From Thermoguttaceae bacterium (lineage in GTDB: Bacteria > Planctomycetota > Planctomycetia > Pirellulales > Thermoguttaceae), in the NCBI GenBank assembly GCA_017550965.1, contig JAFZNK010000188.1:1-48301 (forward strand): DNA of 48,301 bases, in the 5' to 3' direction. How positions within the stretch are numbered: the first letter of the stretch is position 1; each line of letters opens with the position of its first letter. Shown here one piece after another: positions 23,843 through 33,366 of the stretch. Made by a program: the position numbers and the translations under genes. The notes under the pieces were generated by a model, which was not told the origin of the DNA, did not search any database, and worked only from the letters and a program-made list of their open reading frames with translations.

Positions 23843-24448
23843 ATGAACGTGAGAAAACTTGCGCAGGACGTGGCGCGAACCAAAGGAGGCGTCGCCAGGA
23901 CGGCGGATTTTGTCGCTGCGGGAATCAGGGCGGCCGACGTTGTGAAATTGTGCGAGGAAGGAAGTCTCGAGCGCGTTCGCCACGGTTACTACAGCGTCGC
24001 GGGGTCGAACTGCGCGTCCGAGGAGCAATTGCTTGCCGCGCTCATTCCTAAGGCCGTCGTCTGTATGGAGTCTGCGCTTTTCCATTATGGGTACAGCGAT
24101 TTTGTTCCGCGCATGTGGTCGATTACGATACCTCGTACGATGACAAGGACCAAATTGAACGTGAACGCTCTCATGTTGCGTCCATATTACGCGTCGCCTG
24201 ATTTGTATGAGTTGGGGAAAACGACCGGTGTTTTTAACGGCGTCGTTCTTCCCGTCTATGATCGCGAAAGAACTGTTTGCGACTGCTTTAAGCGCCGCGG
24301 CGAACTGGATCGCGAAGTATTCAACAAAGCGGTCGTCGCTTATGTCAACGACGACGACAAAAATCTGGCGAACCTTTCTCGTTACGCTAAGACGCTACGC
24401 GTTTATAAAAAGGTTTCAGAACTTACGGAGGTGTTGCTCAATGGCTGA
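23843..24448 (+). CDS. Type IV toxin-antitoxin AbiEi-family antitoxin
   Basis: A 201-residue protein. The N-terminal winged helix-turn-helix has the AbiEi_4 pattern: T-K-G-G-V-A-R-T-A-D-F, A-A-G-I, L-C-E-E-G-S-L-E-R-V-R-H-G-Y-Y (residues 13-51). The C-terminal domain includes M-E-S-A-L-F-H-Y-G-Y and later E-R-T-V-C-D-C-F. AbiEi neutralises the AbiEii toxin without direct binding and represses its own operon. It is the first gene of the pair; the toxin ATG at 24441 lies inside its last codons (8-bp overlap). Consistent promoter and operator lie upstream. The system limits phage infection in other bacteria; that role here is inferred. Confidence 0.9.
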   Translation: MNVRKLAQDVARTKGGVARTADFVAAGIRAADVVKLCEEGSLERVRHGYYSVAGSNCASEEQLLAALIPKAVVCMESALFHYGYSDFVPRMWSITIPRTMTRTKLNVNALMLRPYYASPDLYELGKTTGVFNGVVLPVYDRERTVCDCFKRRGELDREVFNKAVVAYVNDDDKNLANLSRYAKTLRVYKKVSELTEVLLNG

Positions 24449-25340
24449 CAAAGCGGCGTCCGTGCTTGCGCGACTCAAAAACAAAGCCTCAGAAAACGGA
24501 AAGAGTTTTCAGCTCTGCGTGCAACTCTTTTGTCAGGAAGAGTTCTTGCGCCGTTTGGAGAAATCCAACTATGTTGAGAATCTCGTACTAAAGGGCGGGC
24601 TGTTTATCTATTCGCTTACCGGTTTTGACAGTCGGGTTACCGTCGACGTCGACTTTTTACTTCGGAAGACCTCAAATTCTCTCGAGCGGCTAAACGCGAT
24701 CCTCGAGGATATTATAGCGGTTCCAACAGGTAATGATTTTGTAACTTTTGAAATCAAAAAAGTCGAGCCTATTTCCGTCGCTAAGAAATATGCTGGAGTC
24801 ACAACGTCTCTAATCGCTCGTATTAAGAACGTCCGCATTCAATTCGGAATTGATTTTGGCGTAGGAGACGTCGTAACTCCCGCGCATCAGAAGCGAACGA
24901 TTCCCACGCAACTTCCTGATTTTGACGCGCCGACTATTAACGCGTACTCCATTGAAAGCGTGATTGCCGAGAAAGTTGACGCCATTCTCTGTTTGATGGA
25001 GTTCTCGAGCAGAATGAAGGATTACTACGACGTTTACTATCTTGCCAACAAGTTTGATTTTTGCGGCAAAACGCTTAGCGAGGCGCTTAGGAGAACCTTT
25101 GCCAATCGAGAACGCTGTTTTACGATTGAACAATTCGAACAAGTCGCGCGGTTCAGCGCCGTCGATGAAATGAGGAAGAAGTGGAACGCGTTTGTACGTA
25201 AAACAAACGTCGAAGATATTGATTACGGAGCCGTGTTGAAAACAATAGCCGTTTTCCTTTATAACCCGCTGAAAGCGGCTGTTGAAGACGACGTCTTTAC
25301 TGACAGGTGGGTCGCCGCCGAAAATCAGTGGAAGAAATAA
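24441..25340 (+). CDS. AbiEii/AbiGii nucleotidyltransferase-type toxin
   Basis: A 299-residue protein of the DUF1814/AbiEii nucleotidyltransferase family. Motif I is K51-G52-G53-x-x-x-x-x-x-T/S-G with R65-x-T67-x-D69-V-D71, holding the catalytic acidic pair. The later S-x-E-S-V-I-A-E-K-V-D-A-I and S-R-M-K-D-Y-Y-D-V-Y-Y-L-A (about 171-199) match the conserved C-terminal signature. GGAGG at 24427-24431 is an ideal ribosome binding site, 9 bp before the ATG. The frame continues upstream to 24207, but that part overlaps the antitoxin. The family stops growth by transferring nucleotides, in one studied case to tRNA. It is followed by a terminator. Confidence 0.92.
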   Translation: MADKAASVLARLKNKASENGKSFQLCVQLFCQEEFLRRLEKSNYVENLVLKGGLFIYSLTGFDSRVTVDVDFLLRKTSNSLERLNAILEDIIAVPTGNDFVTFEIKKVEPISVAKKYAGVTTSLIARIKNVRIQFGIDFGVGDVVTPAHQKRTIPTQLPDFDAPTINAYSIESVIAEKVDAILCLMEFSSRMKDYYDVYYLANKFDFCGKTLSEALRRTFANRERCFTIEQFEQVARFSAVDEMRKKWNAFVRKTNVEDIDYGAVLKTIAVFLYNPLKAAVEDDVFTDRWVAAENQWKK

Positions 25341-25389
25341 CGTAATCGGTTCTGAAACGAGGAATAATATTTGCTTTGCGCTCTCCCTT

Positions 25390-25415
25390 GAGTTTGTCGT
25401 TCAAACTCTCTTTTT
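25390..25415 (+). terminator. Terminator of the abiE operon
   Basis: A 7-bp stem GAGTTTG / CAAACTC with a TCGTT loop, followed by TCTTTTT on the plus strand, about 50 bp after the toxin stop. Confidence 0.65.
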
Positions 25416-25423
25416 GAACTTCG

Positions 25424-28400
25424 TTATTCGATTGCGTAGCTGAGCGTGATCGGCGCGAAGTCGTCGGAGAATTTCAACTTGCCGTTGTCGAGAACGCGTC
25501 CGAGTTCCGGGAATTCCGGGTCGACGAGCGCGTTGGGCGAGACGACGTCCTGGAACATGCGTTCGATCGTTCTGACGACGCGCCATGCGGTCGCGTCGGC
25601 GGCGCGCAGGTCGCGTTCGGACCACGGTCCTCCGACCGCCTGAACGTCCCCCGACTTGGGAAGCACGATATAGGCGAGCGCGAATTTCGTCGCCGACGCG
25701 ATTTGTTCCATCGGAACGGCGCCTTCTTTGTCCTCGTAAAGGATCTGCCAGAACAGGCGTCGATAGAGCGGAAGTTGCAAGTTGATCCAGCGCCAATCGT
25801 AACGGTCCGCGTCGGGGTCGAGTTTGACCCCCAGCTTTGCTAAAAATTTCGCGGCGCTTGGTTCGCCGTCTTTGACTTTTGCGCGATGTTTGGCGTCGAC
25901 GGTGTTTCCGACGCGCGACGAAAAGAGCGAGAGCCTGCCCGACTCCCCTTCGACGCAGACGTCGTTCGCGACCGACGCCGAGTCGGGAACGCTGTTTTTT
26001 TCGTCCTTATTGCCGGGCGAAACTTTGTCGAACGTTTTATAGTCGAAGAGATACCAGCGGTTTTCCGCCGAGCAGTAGTCGATTCGGTCGATTCGTCCGT
26101 TAATCCAAAACTCTTTGTCGCCGACGCGGCAGGAAATCCGCTGTTCTTTCGGCGCGCGTTCAACCCATTTAACAACGCGGCCCGACTTGCGCCACGCCGC
26201 CTGCCAGCGCGCGAACGCGCGGAGCCGATCTCTGATCTGTTCGATTTGGACGACGACGAACGGGGAGGTGTGTTCGTTGACAAACGACTTGGCGTAATCG
26301 TCGAGCCAGTCGCTCAATTTTTGCGCGATAATATGCTCGTCGGTCGAGTCTTTAAAATCGCTTTCGCCAAAGATTCGCAACACGTCGTGAATAACGGTTC
26401 CGAACTTGCCAGCGTCGAGTTCAAACGTGTTTGGCGGAGGCGCGGCGCTCAGCGCGAAGACTTTTCTCAAAAAGAAGCGGTACGGACTGTCAAGGAACGT
26501 CTGGAAATCGGTAACGTTGATCGAACTGAGATTGTAGCGCGACTTCTTCGCCTGTTGGGCGCGAACGTCGAGCGTCGGGGCGCGGAACCCTTTTTTCATC
26601 GATTCGACCTGTTCGCGCAGGATCCTGGAACTCTTAGCGTTAAGCGCGTCGATTTCCGAATCGCCCGTCGACGCGGCGTCTTTATCGTCGACGTCTTTGA
26701 GTTTCAATTTCCGGGGAAATTCGCGAGGGAGTCCGTCGGCTCCCAATTGCCGCTTTCGCAAGCGACGGACGGCGTCGGCGTCTTCCTGACCGAAGAACTT
26801 GACGACGCGACGCGGTATTTCCTCGCGATCGGTCGCGAAAACGAACCGACTTGGCAATTTGGGGTCGCCGTCCAACGACCGTCTGCCCATGACGACGAAC
26901 ATATTGCGGCGCGAATTGACCAGCGCGGTCGTCAAATAGGCGTCGCGCGCGTAAACGCGTTGCGAGTCGCTCAGCCCGACTTGCGTGCGCGTGTCGTTGG
27001 GAAGGAACAGGTCGCTCGATTTGTTCGTCGGAACTTTTCCTTCGTTGAATCCCGTCAGAATGAGGTTGGGCGCGTCGTCGAAGAGCAAATCGAGCCAGCC
27101 TTGCATTTCGACGACTTCGCTCTCGGGCGTCGGCTCGATTCTTTCGTTCGCGAGCTGTTTTAAGACGACGCGGATCGCTTCAGACCCCGACGCTTTTTCG
27201 GAGAGTTCGTCGGGAATCGCCGCAAGCGACGTCAACGCTTTGTTAAACGATTTGAAGAACCCCGCGATTTGATTCTCCGTTTCGCGATCGGACTTTTGAA
27301 CCTTTGCGTAGATTTCGCAAAGAAGATCGGACAGCGGCTGCGCCCATTGATTGAGCGGCAGACGCGGCTGAACGACGACCCATTGATTCGCGTCGTTCGA
27401 CCAGTCTTTAATAAAGGCGTACTTGCCCGACAGGACGGCGTCTAATTCTTTGGCGTAGTCCGCTTTAAGATCGTCAAGATCGCCCGCCGTTTCCGTAACG
27501 ACGACGTTCGAGCGCTCGAAGACTTTCGGTCCGGACGAAACCGTCCAGAACCGACGTTCGCACAGCAGCTTATTGAGCAGCGACGACGCTCTGCGCAAGT
27601 TGAAGTAGCTCCGGTTGCGTCGTTCGTCGTCGGGGTCTTTGAATTGGAACCAACGGCCGTCGACGCGCGTAGGCAGGTATCGCGCGCGATAATCGTCAAG
27701 ATCGGCGATCCAGTCTCCGCTAATCGCCTCTTCCGCGGGCGTTTCCGACACGTCGTCCATCTCGTCCTGCGCGCCGACGTCGTCGAAATTCTCCGACTCG
27801 GCTTCGGGTTCTTCGTCGGAATCCTCCTTTGCCGATTCGACGCTCTTCCAGTTGGCGCGAAGATATTCTTCCAGGTCGACGCGTCGGAGGAGTTCCCCAA
27901 ACGAATCGAACGAGCGCGTTTCGAGGTATTCGGCAAGATTGACCAGAAGTTTGTAAACGCGATTGCGAACGATCGGGGAGCCTTCGCCGATGATGACGTC
28001 GTAGCCTATGTCGCTCATGCTCTGTTCGATAAAGGGCGCGACTTCGTCGTCAGGGGTTCCGATCGTTAGCGAATAGGGATCGATCGGTTCGTAAGTCCAT
28101 TGTTCGCCGTCGTAGCGCTTGGACAATTCGCGCGTGAGGAGCGCGGCGACTTCGCCTTGTTCGGCGGGCGTGTTCGCCTGATAAATTTGCTTGACGCTCA
28201 GCGGAATATGGCGTTTCGCCCACTTTTCGGGCACGACGCATCCGTATTCGTCGAAATAATCCTGATCTTCTTCCGGGGCGAAGACCCAGAATTCGACGTT
28301 TTCTCCGAGTTTTTCAAAGATCGATTTTTGAAGGTTGTTCAAGTCGACCGCGCCGATCACGCGATACTGAACCGGTTTGCCGCCATAATCGACCGCGCCG

Positions 28401-29035
28401 CGTTCTTCAATTTCCGACAGCGCGCTCAGACGCGCCTTATTGAGTTCCGTCAACTTGTTCGCTTTGAGTTTCGCTTCGTACGACGCGTTGATTTTTTCCA
28501 GAATCTTCCAACGCCGCGCTTCGTCGTCGAGTCCTTTGGAAAGGCAGTGTTCCGAGACGCGCGCGTACGTCTGACGCTCGGAGTCGAGCTCGTCTTTGAG
28601 TTTCAGGAGCGTGTTGGCAAGTTCGAGTTGTTCCGCAAAATTCGCGGGTTTCGACTTCATAATCAAACGCGTCTCGTCCGAGACGACGCGGAAGAACTCC
28701 TCGACCGTCTTGCGCATGCAATACAGACGCGCCAGCTGATCCGCGACGCGGCGCGAACTGGAATAGAGTCTTTCGGGCGCGACGCCTAATTTGACGTAGG
28801 TCGGGGGAATCCAGGCGGCGGCGATTCGGCCCGCGTCGATTTCCCGATCGACGACGCGTTGCAAATACGCTTCCAACGTGCGAATGGCGCGTTGGCCCGA
28901 CAAGACGTAGACGTAGCCGCCAAGATCGAGTTCGACGGGGCCGTCCGACGGGTTTTCGTCGACGTATCGTCGGACGACGTATTCGGCGACGGCGGGCAGG
29001 AAAGGGCGGTCCCAATTGAAAAAAACGCGTTTCAT
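25424..29035 (-). CDS. AddB-like helicase/nuclease subunit (PD-(D/E)XK)
   Basis: A 1203-residue protein resembling AddB of AddAB double-strand-break repair enzymes. The N-terminal part replaces the Walker A with V-L-S-G-Q-R-A-I-R-T-L, as in the inactive helicase domain of alpha-proteobacterial AddB. The C-terminal nuclease has the RecB-type order: F-G-T-V-I-H (about 877) with the conserved His, then N-G-R-I-D-R-I-D-Y (about 976) and F-D-Y-K-T (about 993), which give the metal-binding Asp-Asp-Lys core. The C-terminal Fe-S cysteines known from Bacillus AddB are not evident. The partner AddA would be encoded elsewhere. The 29057-29830 gene lies 21 bp upstream on the same strand, so they probably share a transcript. 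No clear Shine-Dalgarno. Confidence 0.85.
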   Translation of the reverse strand: MKRVFFNWDRPFLPAVAEYVVRRYVDENPSDGPVELDLGGYVYVLSGQRAIRTLEAYLQRVVDREIDAGRIAAAWIPPTYVKLGVAPERLYSSSRRVADQLARLYCMRKTVEEFFRVVSDETRLIMKSKPANFAEQLELANTLLKLKDELDSERQTYARVSEHCLSKGLDDEARRWKILEKINASYEAKLKANKLTELNKARLSALSEIEERGAVDYGGKPVQYRVIGAVDLNNLQKSIFEKLGENVEFWVFAPEEDQDYFDEYGCVVPEKWAKRHIPLSVKQIYQANTPAEQGEVAALLTRELSKRYDGEQWTYEPIDPYSLTIGTPDDEVAPFIEQSMSDIGYDVIIGEGSPIVRNRVYKLLVNLAEYLETRSFDSFGELLRRVDLEEYLRANWKSVESAKEDSDEEPEAESENFDDVGAQDEMDDVSETPAEEAISGDWIADLDDYRARYLPTRVDGRWFQFKDPDDERRNRSYFNLRRASSLLNKLLCERRFWTVSSGPKVFERSNVVVTETAGDLDDLKADYAKELDAVLSGKYAFIKDWSNDANQWVVVQPRLPLNQWAQPLSDLLCEIYAKVQKSDRETENQIAGFFKSFNKALTSLAAIPDELSEKASGSEAIRVVLKQLANERIEPTPESEVVEMQGWLDLLFDDAPNLILTGFNEGKVPTNKSSDLFLPNDTRTQVGLSDSQRVYARDAYLTTALVNSRRNMFVVMGRRSLDGDPKLPSRFVFATDREEIPRRVVKFFGQEDADAVRRLRKRQLGADGLPREFPRKLKLKDVDDKDAASTGDSEIDALNAKSSRILREQVESMKKGFRAPTLDVRAQQAKKSRYNLSSINVTDFQTFLDSPYRFFLRKVFALSAAPPPNTFELDAGKFGTVIHDVLRIFGESDFKDSTDEHIIAQKLSDWLDDYAKSFVNEHTSPFVVVQIEQIRDRLRAFARWQAAWRKSGRVVKWVERAPKEQRISCRVGDKEFWINGRIDRIDYCSAENRWYLFDYKTFDKVSPGNKDEKNSVPDSASVANDVCVEGESGRLSLFSSRVGNTVDAKHRAKVKDGEPSAAKFLAKLGVKLDPDADRYDWRWINLQLPLYRRLFWQILYEDKEGAVPMEQIASATKFALAYIVLPKSGDVQAVGGPWSERDLRAADATAWRVVRTIERMFQDVVSPNALVDPEFPELGRVLDNGKLKFSDDFAPITLSYAIE

Positions 29036-29056
29036 TGGAGATTAAACGGGAACAGG

Positions 29057-29830
29057 TTAGAGGAGCGCCATGTAAATCAATCCGCCGAGAAGAATCGTCG
29101 CGATGACGATTACCGTTCCGACGACGCGCGCGTTGTTCGCCTCGCCGTCTTCGTTGGGCGCGTCTTTTTTTCGAGCGAGGAAATCGTCGACGCCGTTGAC
29201 GTCGAGATCGGAATCGACGAAATCTTCTTCGACTCCCGTGTCAAATTCGTAGTCGCACCATTCGCACCGCTTGGGGAATTTCGGCTCGAACGCTTCGGAA
29301 CACACGCCGCAGACGACGATCGGCGCGCTTTCGGATTCGGAATTTTCGCTCGAACGATTGTCGCGCGCTTCGTCCCAGGAATTCACGCGATCGCGTTCGT
29401 CGGGAAGATCGTCGAAAACGTCGGACGTCTTTTCTTTCGCTTTGTCGATACTGCGAGGACTTGGAAGGCCTGGGAAAATTTGACCGTCCATCGTCGCGGG
29501 CGTTTCCGACGCGTCGTAGAGCGCTTCGTCATGGCGATTACGGCACGACCCGCAACAGGTTTTGATCGGTTCGGTCGGCGCGGATTCGTCGACGCGCGCG
29601 TTCCAAAAGGCGGAATCGCCCAACGGAAAGAGATTGCCGGACGTCTTGCAAATCGGACAGCGCGTGATCCTTCGTCTGCCGCAACGCGGACATTTCGGCC
29701 AGACGGCGAGCGCTTCGCGAAAATCTTCTTCGGAGTCGAAATAATCGCGGTATTTTAGAGACGTTTGAAGATAATCTTCTTCGACGGGAGGGGCGTAAGG
29801 GTTTTCTTCAAGTTCTGATTTTAGCGCCAT
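29057..29830 (-). CDS. Multi-zinc-ribbon protein with C-terminal membrane anchor
   Basis: A 257-residue protein. AAGGAG 8 bp before the ATG at 29830 fixes the start. It carries two zinc-ribbon-like Cys sets: Cys47/50 with Cys58/61, and Cys174/177 with Cys189/192; a further CCGSC lies at 92-96. The middle is acidic and disordered. One helix at the very C-terminus (about 236-257) would anchor it with the N-terminal domains in the cytoplasm. I do not recognise the family. It precedes the AddB-like gene by 21 bp and is driven by a good promoter. A role in nucleic-acid binding is possible given the zinc ribbons, but unproven. Confidence 0.78.
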   Translation of the reverse strand: MALKSELEENPYAPPVEEDYLQTSLKYRDYFDSEEDFREALAVWPKCPRCGRRRITRCPICKTSGNLFPLGDSAFWNARVDESAPTEPIKTCCGSCRNRHDEALYDASETPATMDGQIFPGLPSPRSIDKAKEKTSDVFDDLPDERDRVNSWDEARDNRSSENSESESAPIVVCGVCSEAFEPKFPKRCEWCDYEFDTGVEEDFVDSDLDVNGVDDFLARKKDAPNEDGEANNARVVGTVIVIATILLGGLIYMALL

Positions 29831-29873
29831 GGGCTCGCTCCTTTTTTTCGACGCGCGTTCGTACGTTTTGGCT

Positions 29874-29902
29874 ATTATATACGACCCGTCGCGTCGACGC
29901 AA
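29874..29902 (-). promoter_or_regulatory. Promoter of the zinc-ribbon / AddB-like operon
   Basis: On the minus strand TTGCGT (29902-29897), a 17-bp spacer and a perfect TATAAT (29879-29874), about 45 bp before the ATG at 29830. Confidence 0.7.
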
Positions 29903-29921
29903 GCGTTTTCGCGTCCGGCAA

Positions 29922-29964
29922 TGAAAAACGCGTTCGCGGCTCTTTGAAGAACCGCAAACGCGTT
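29922..29964 (-). terminator. Intrinsic terminator of lpxA
   Basis: A long hairpin with arms AACGCGTTCGCGGCTCTT and AAGAACCGCAAACGCGTT (interrupted by small mismatches), followed on the minus strand by TTTTTCA. It lies about 37 bp after the lpxA stop. Confidence 0.8.
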
Positions 29965-30000
29965 GGCAAGAGGAATTTTGGATAGCGTTTTCGCGCCTGA

Positions 30001-30936
30001 TCAGGCGATGCGTCTCTTGGAAGGAGGAGGAATCAACGACGCTCCGTCTTCGTCGACGACGCGCAGCGGAATGACGCTCGGCTCGGCGGCCGCGCTTTCT
30101 CTCGTTTGCGCGGACGCTTCTTTGGCTGCTTCCCGAGCTTCGGAAACGGTCGGCAGACACGCGCGTTCGGACGTGACGCCGCGCGTGGTCGTCGCAAGGA
30201 ATCTGGCCATTTCAAGCCCGACGCCTTCGGTGTATTCCTTTCCGATTTTTTCGACGATTTCGCGCCAGTTCATTTCGCTCTTGTACAAAATGCGATAGAC
30301 GTTTTTGAGCGTTTTGAGATCGGAAGACGTGAACCCCGCGCGTTTGAGGCCGATGACGTTCAAGCCGACGACCTGGCTCGACAGCCCGTCGACCGTGACG
30401 AACGGGGGAACGTCTTTGACCAGATGCGCCTGGCCGCCGACCATCGCGTACGAGCCGATTCGAACGAATTGGTGCGCGCCCGCCGCGCCGGAGACAAACG
30501 CGCGTCGTCCGACGACCACGTGCCCCGCGAGCATGGCGTTGTTGGCGAGAATGACTTCGTTGGCGACGTTGCAGTCGTGCGCGACGTGCGCGTTGACCAT
30601 CAACATGCAGTCGTCGCCGACGATCGTGGCTCCGTCCGGACGCATCGAGCGATGAATCGTAACGTTTTCGCGAATCACGTTGCCGTCCCCGATGATGACG
30701 CCGCCGCAATTCTCCTCCGCAAGTCCGACGCATTGCGGCAAACCGCCGATGGTAACGCCCTCGAAAATATGATTGTTCTTGCCGATGATCGAGCCTTTTT
30801 TGACGGTGACGCGCGCTTCCAGAATCGTGCCGTCCCCAATTTCGACGCCGTCTTCGACGACGCAGAAAGGCCCAATTTGAACGTCTTGACCTATTTTGGC
30901 GTTTGGATCGACCAAAGCTAACCGATGAATTTGCAT
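30001..30936 (-). CDS. lpxA: Acyl-ACP--UDP-N-acetylglucosamine O-acyltransferase
   Basis: A 311-residue left-handed beta-helix acyltransferase. Hexapeptide repeats (I-G-x-x-V-x-I-G-P-F) fill the N-terminal two thirds. The catalytic block MVNAHVAHDC places His120 as the base; LANNAMLAGHVVVGRRAF, HQFVRIG and V-N-V-I-G-L-K-R-A-G-F match LpxA closely. It adds the first acyl chain to UDP-GlcNAc in lipid A synthesis, in the cytoplasm. Start at 30936, with AAGGGA 6 bp upstream. The C-terminal 50 residues (about 260-311) are a non-family Ala/Pro-rich extension. Its presence indicates an LPS-bearing outer membrane. Other lpx genes are not adjacent. Confidence 0.95.
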   Translation of the reverse strand: MQIHRLALVDPNAKIGQDVQIGPFCVVEDGVEIGDGTILEARVTVKKGSIIGKNNHIFEGVTIGGLPQCVGLAEENCGGVIIGDGNVIRENVTIHRSMRPDGATIVGDDCMLMVNAHVAHDCNVANEVILANNAMLAGHVVVGRRAFVSGAAGAHQFVRIGSYAMVGGQAHLVKDVPPFVTVDGLSSQVVGLNVIGLKRAGFTSSDLKTLKNVYRILYKSEMNWREIVEKIGKEYTEGVGLEMARFLATTTRGVTSERACLPTVSEAREAAKEASAQTRESAAAEPSVIPLRVVDEDGASLIPPPSKRRIA

Positions 30937-31308
30937 TGCATGTCCCTTTCGCGTAAACTCGCTTTGCGACGACGGCAAACGACCGCCGCGCGGCGCAGTT
31001 AGACGTTAGGGAAATTTGGCGATTCTGTAAACATGACTTTTAGATTTTTTAGAGCTTTTTTGAGCGTTCGTCGTTTCGACGCGAAGAAGACGGTTTTGTC
31101 GCTCGGGAGGAGACGGACGGAATAATCGTTACATTCCTTCCTACAGAAACGCGCTTTGAGGAATGTTCGCGTTTCGGGGCCTTTTTCTTGAAATGCGTTT
31201 GGAGGTCGACCGAAAGAGGAAAGGAATTGTCCGGCGAAATTACCGGACGGTTTTACGAGTGTGGAAGCGTGCGGTCGACGCCGGTCGGCCGTAATATCGG
31301 ATGAAAAA
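30937..31308. other. Divergent intergenic region lpxA to exported protein
   Basis: It holds a candidate lpxA promoter (31003-31031) and purine-rich tracts toward the right. No convincing promoter was found for the plus-strand gene and no gene is supported. Confidence 0.55.
31003..31031 (-). promoter_or_regulatory. Candidate lpxA promoter
   Basis: On the minus strand TTTACA (31031-31026), a 17-bp spacer and TAACGT (31008-31003). Good -35, weak -10. Confidence 0.4.
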
Positions 31309-33366
31309 ATGAAAAAAGCCCTTACCTTTTTGACGATTGTCGCCGCGTTCGCATGTTCGCTTTGTACGACGTCGGCCGCTCAATTGCGCGACGCTCTGCG
31401 TTCGACTCTATCCCCTTCTCAAAATTCTCAGGCGGAAGCGACGATTCAGACGTTGTGCGATCAGGCTAAGGCGAGTTATAATTCTATTTTTCGAGAGTAT
31501 CCCGACGACGAACGTCCCGACGAACAAAACGCGGAGCTTGCGGAGGCAGAACGCGAGTTTTTCGCGTCAAATTGCGATTTAGTCGCCGCTTCGTTTGCCG
31601 AATACAAAGCGACCGGCTCCCCGGAAACGTTCGACGACCTTGTTCGGGCGTTGGGGGAAGTTCGATATTATCAGTCGAAATCTCCGGCCGTCGTCCAGCT
31701 GACGAACGTGCTTCGCGGACAATTCTCGTTGCCGAACCTTTACGTCGAGGCGAGCGAGCGGTTCCTTTCGGCGATGACCCGACGTCAGGTTTCTGAAACG
31801 TTTCCCGTTCAGGAATACATTCGCGGCGCGTACGCGCGCGGAAGCGGCGTCGCTCAGGGAGAGACGTCGCTTCAGCTTTTTCCGAACAACAGTCGGGCGG
31901 AAATTGGGCTCGTTTTGAACGCGTGCATTTCGACGTCCGTCGTCGGCACGACTCGCGGGGTAAACGTCTATTCCGACAACAGCGGGAACGTTACCGCCAC
32001 AAAAAGAATTTTCGTCAATCCGAACGGCACGTTCACGACGACGGTCAGTTCCGCGTCGGGCCGCTTGAAGTCGAACGTCAATTCGTTCAACACGAACAGA
32101 CCGACTCCTTTGGGCGGCGCGATCATTCAGGGCAAGATCAATAAGGAACTTCCGTTTACTGAAAGCGAATCGTCGCTTCGCGTGAATCAGCGCGTCGCCT
32201 CGCAACTTGACGAACAAGCCAACGCGCAGTTGTACGAGCTCAATCAGCGAATCGAGCGCATGACGCTCAACGCCGTTGACCCGATGGTTTCCCATATGAA
32301 CACGAGCTCTTCGGACACGAGGCTTTTCTTCTCCTGCGTCCTTGGCCGAAGCTGGCAGCTTGCCGCCCCGATCGATCGACAGCTCCAGACGTCGTCCCTC
32401 ATTATGCGCTCAAACGAATCCGCGTTTCGAAGAGCGAAAACGTCCGGTCTTTTCGCGGGCGAATTTGTCGCCGAGCGTCCGACCGTTATTTCCGTGAGAT
32501 CGACCAACGCGAGTCAGACGAATCAGTCGTTCACGCCCGTCCCTTACGCCGCCGGCCCCATTGAAACGATCCTTACCGCGCCTTTCGAACTGGTTTCCAG
32601 TTTAACCGCGCCCGTTAGTCGAAACGTCGCGACCATGAGACCCAATCTTCCGACGCCCGCGCGCGTCGTGAAATCTGCGGTCGCGCCGACGTCCTCCGCG
32701 AGCGCCGGACCTGCGATTCCCGACGACGGCGGATACGACGTCGTGGTGAAGTTGCATCAAAGCGGCCCGAACAACGCGGCGACCGTCGCGCTGGCCGACG
32801 CAGTCTTCGGTCCTGGCGCCGACACTATCGACGCGGTGATCGCGCGTTTTCCCGCCGTCGATCCCAACGACGTCAAGAACTTTTTGACCCCTTACGAACC
32901 CAAAGAAGACCGTCCTCTCGATCCCGAGGATAATTACAAGGACGTTTCGATTAGATTTGACGATGTCCGTCCGTTTGTAACGCAATTTGAAGACGGCAAG
33001 ATTATCACGTCGCTTCACGTCGCCTCGTGCGTTAGCGACGGCAAAGAGTGGCCGCCCACCGAAGTGCAGTTTGTCTACCACGTCGAGAAGCGCGGCGATT
33101 CATACGCGTTTGTTCGGGAAACCGTCGAAGTGTTGCCCGAAGGGTATCAGGAAGGCGATTCCGTTTCGGCCAGATTCCACACGTTCCGCCGAATCTTCCT
33201 CAAACGTCTGGAAAAGACGATTCAGGACGAATACGTCGTCGTTCCGATTTCGCTCGACGATCCTAAGACCGGCGAAAAGCGCGGCGCGCTGATTCCGTCG
33301 TATGTCGACGTCAAAGACGGCTGGGTCGTGCTGGGGTTCCGGTTCGATCCCGATTACAGAAAATGA
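31309..33366 (+). CDS. Exported protein of unknown function
   Basis: A 685-residue protein. The start at 31309 is chosen for the signal peptide it gives (MKKALTFLTIVAAFACSLCT, cleavage near SAA); the upstream GTG at 31261 would add a charged extension. Residues about 25-330 form a mixed helical region with several conserved-looking segments but no motif I know. A Ser/Pro/Ala-rich linker lies around 405-460. The C-terminal region (about 460-685) looks like a compact alpha/beta domain. No transmembrane helix beyond the signal. It lies upstream of the giant surface-protein gene on the same strand, but 873 bp intervene, so co-transcription is uncertain. Confidence 0.75.
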   Translation: MKKALTFLTIVAAFACSLCTTSAAQLRDALRSTLSPSQNSQAEATIQTLCDQAKASYNSIFREYPDDERPDEQNAELAEAEREFFASNCDLVAASFAEYKATGSPETFDDLVRALGEVRYYQSKSPAVVQLTNVLRGQFSLPNLYVEASERFLSAMTRRQVSETFPVQEYIRGAYARGSGVAQGETSLQLFPNNSRAEIGLVLNACISTSVVGTTRGVNVYSDNSGNVTATKRIFVNPNGTFTTTVSSASGRLKSNVNSFNTNRPTPLGGAIIQGKINKELPFTESESSLRVNQRVASQLDEQANAQLYELNQRIERMTLNAVDPMVSHMNTSSSDTRLFFSCVLGRSWQLAAPIDRQLQTSSLIMRSNESAFRRAKTSGLFAGEFVAERPTVISVRSTNASQTNQSFTPVPYAAGPIETILTAPFELVSSLTAPVSRNVATMRPNLPTPARVVKSAVAPTSSASAGPAIPDDGGYDVVVKLHQSGPNNAATVALADAVFGPGADTIDAVIARFPAVDPNDVKNFLTPYEPKEDRPLDPEDNYKDVSIRFDDVRPFVTQFEDGKIITSLHVASCVSDGKEWPPTEVQFVYHVEKRGDSYAFVRETVEVLPEGYQEGDSVSARFHTFRRIFLKRLEKTIQDEYVVVPISLDDPKTGEKRGALIPSYVDVKDGWVVLGFRFDPDYRK

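Noticed and set aside
25886..27163. Plus-strand frame of 425 codons opposite the AddB-like gene
   Set aside because: Shadow of a gene with clear nuclease motifs on the minus strand.
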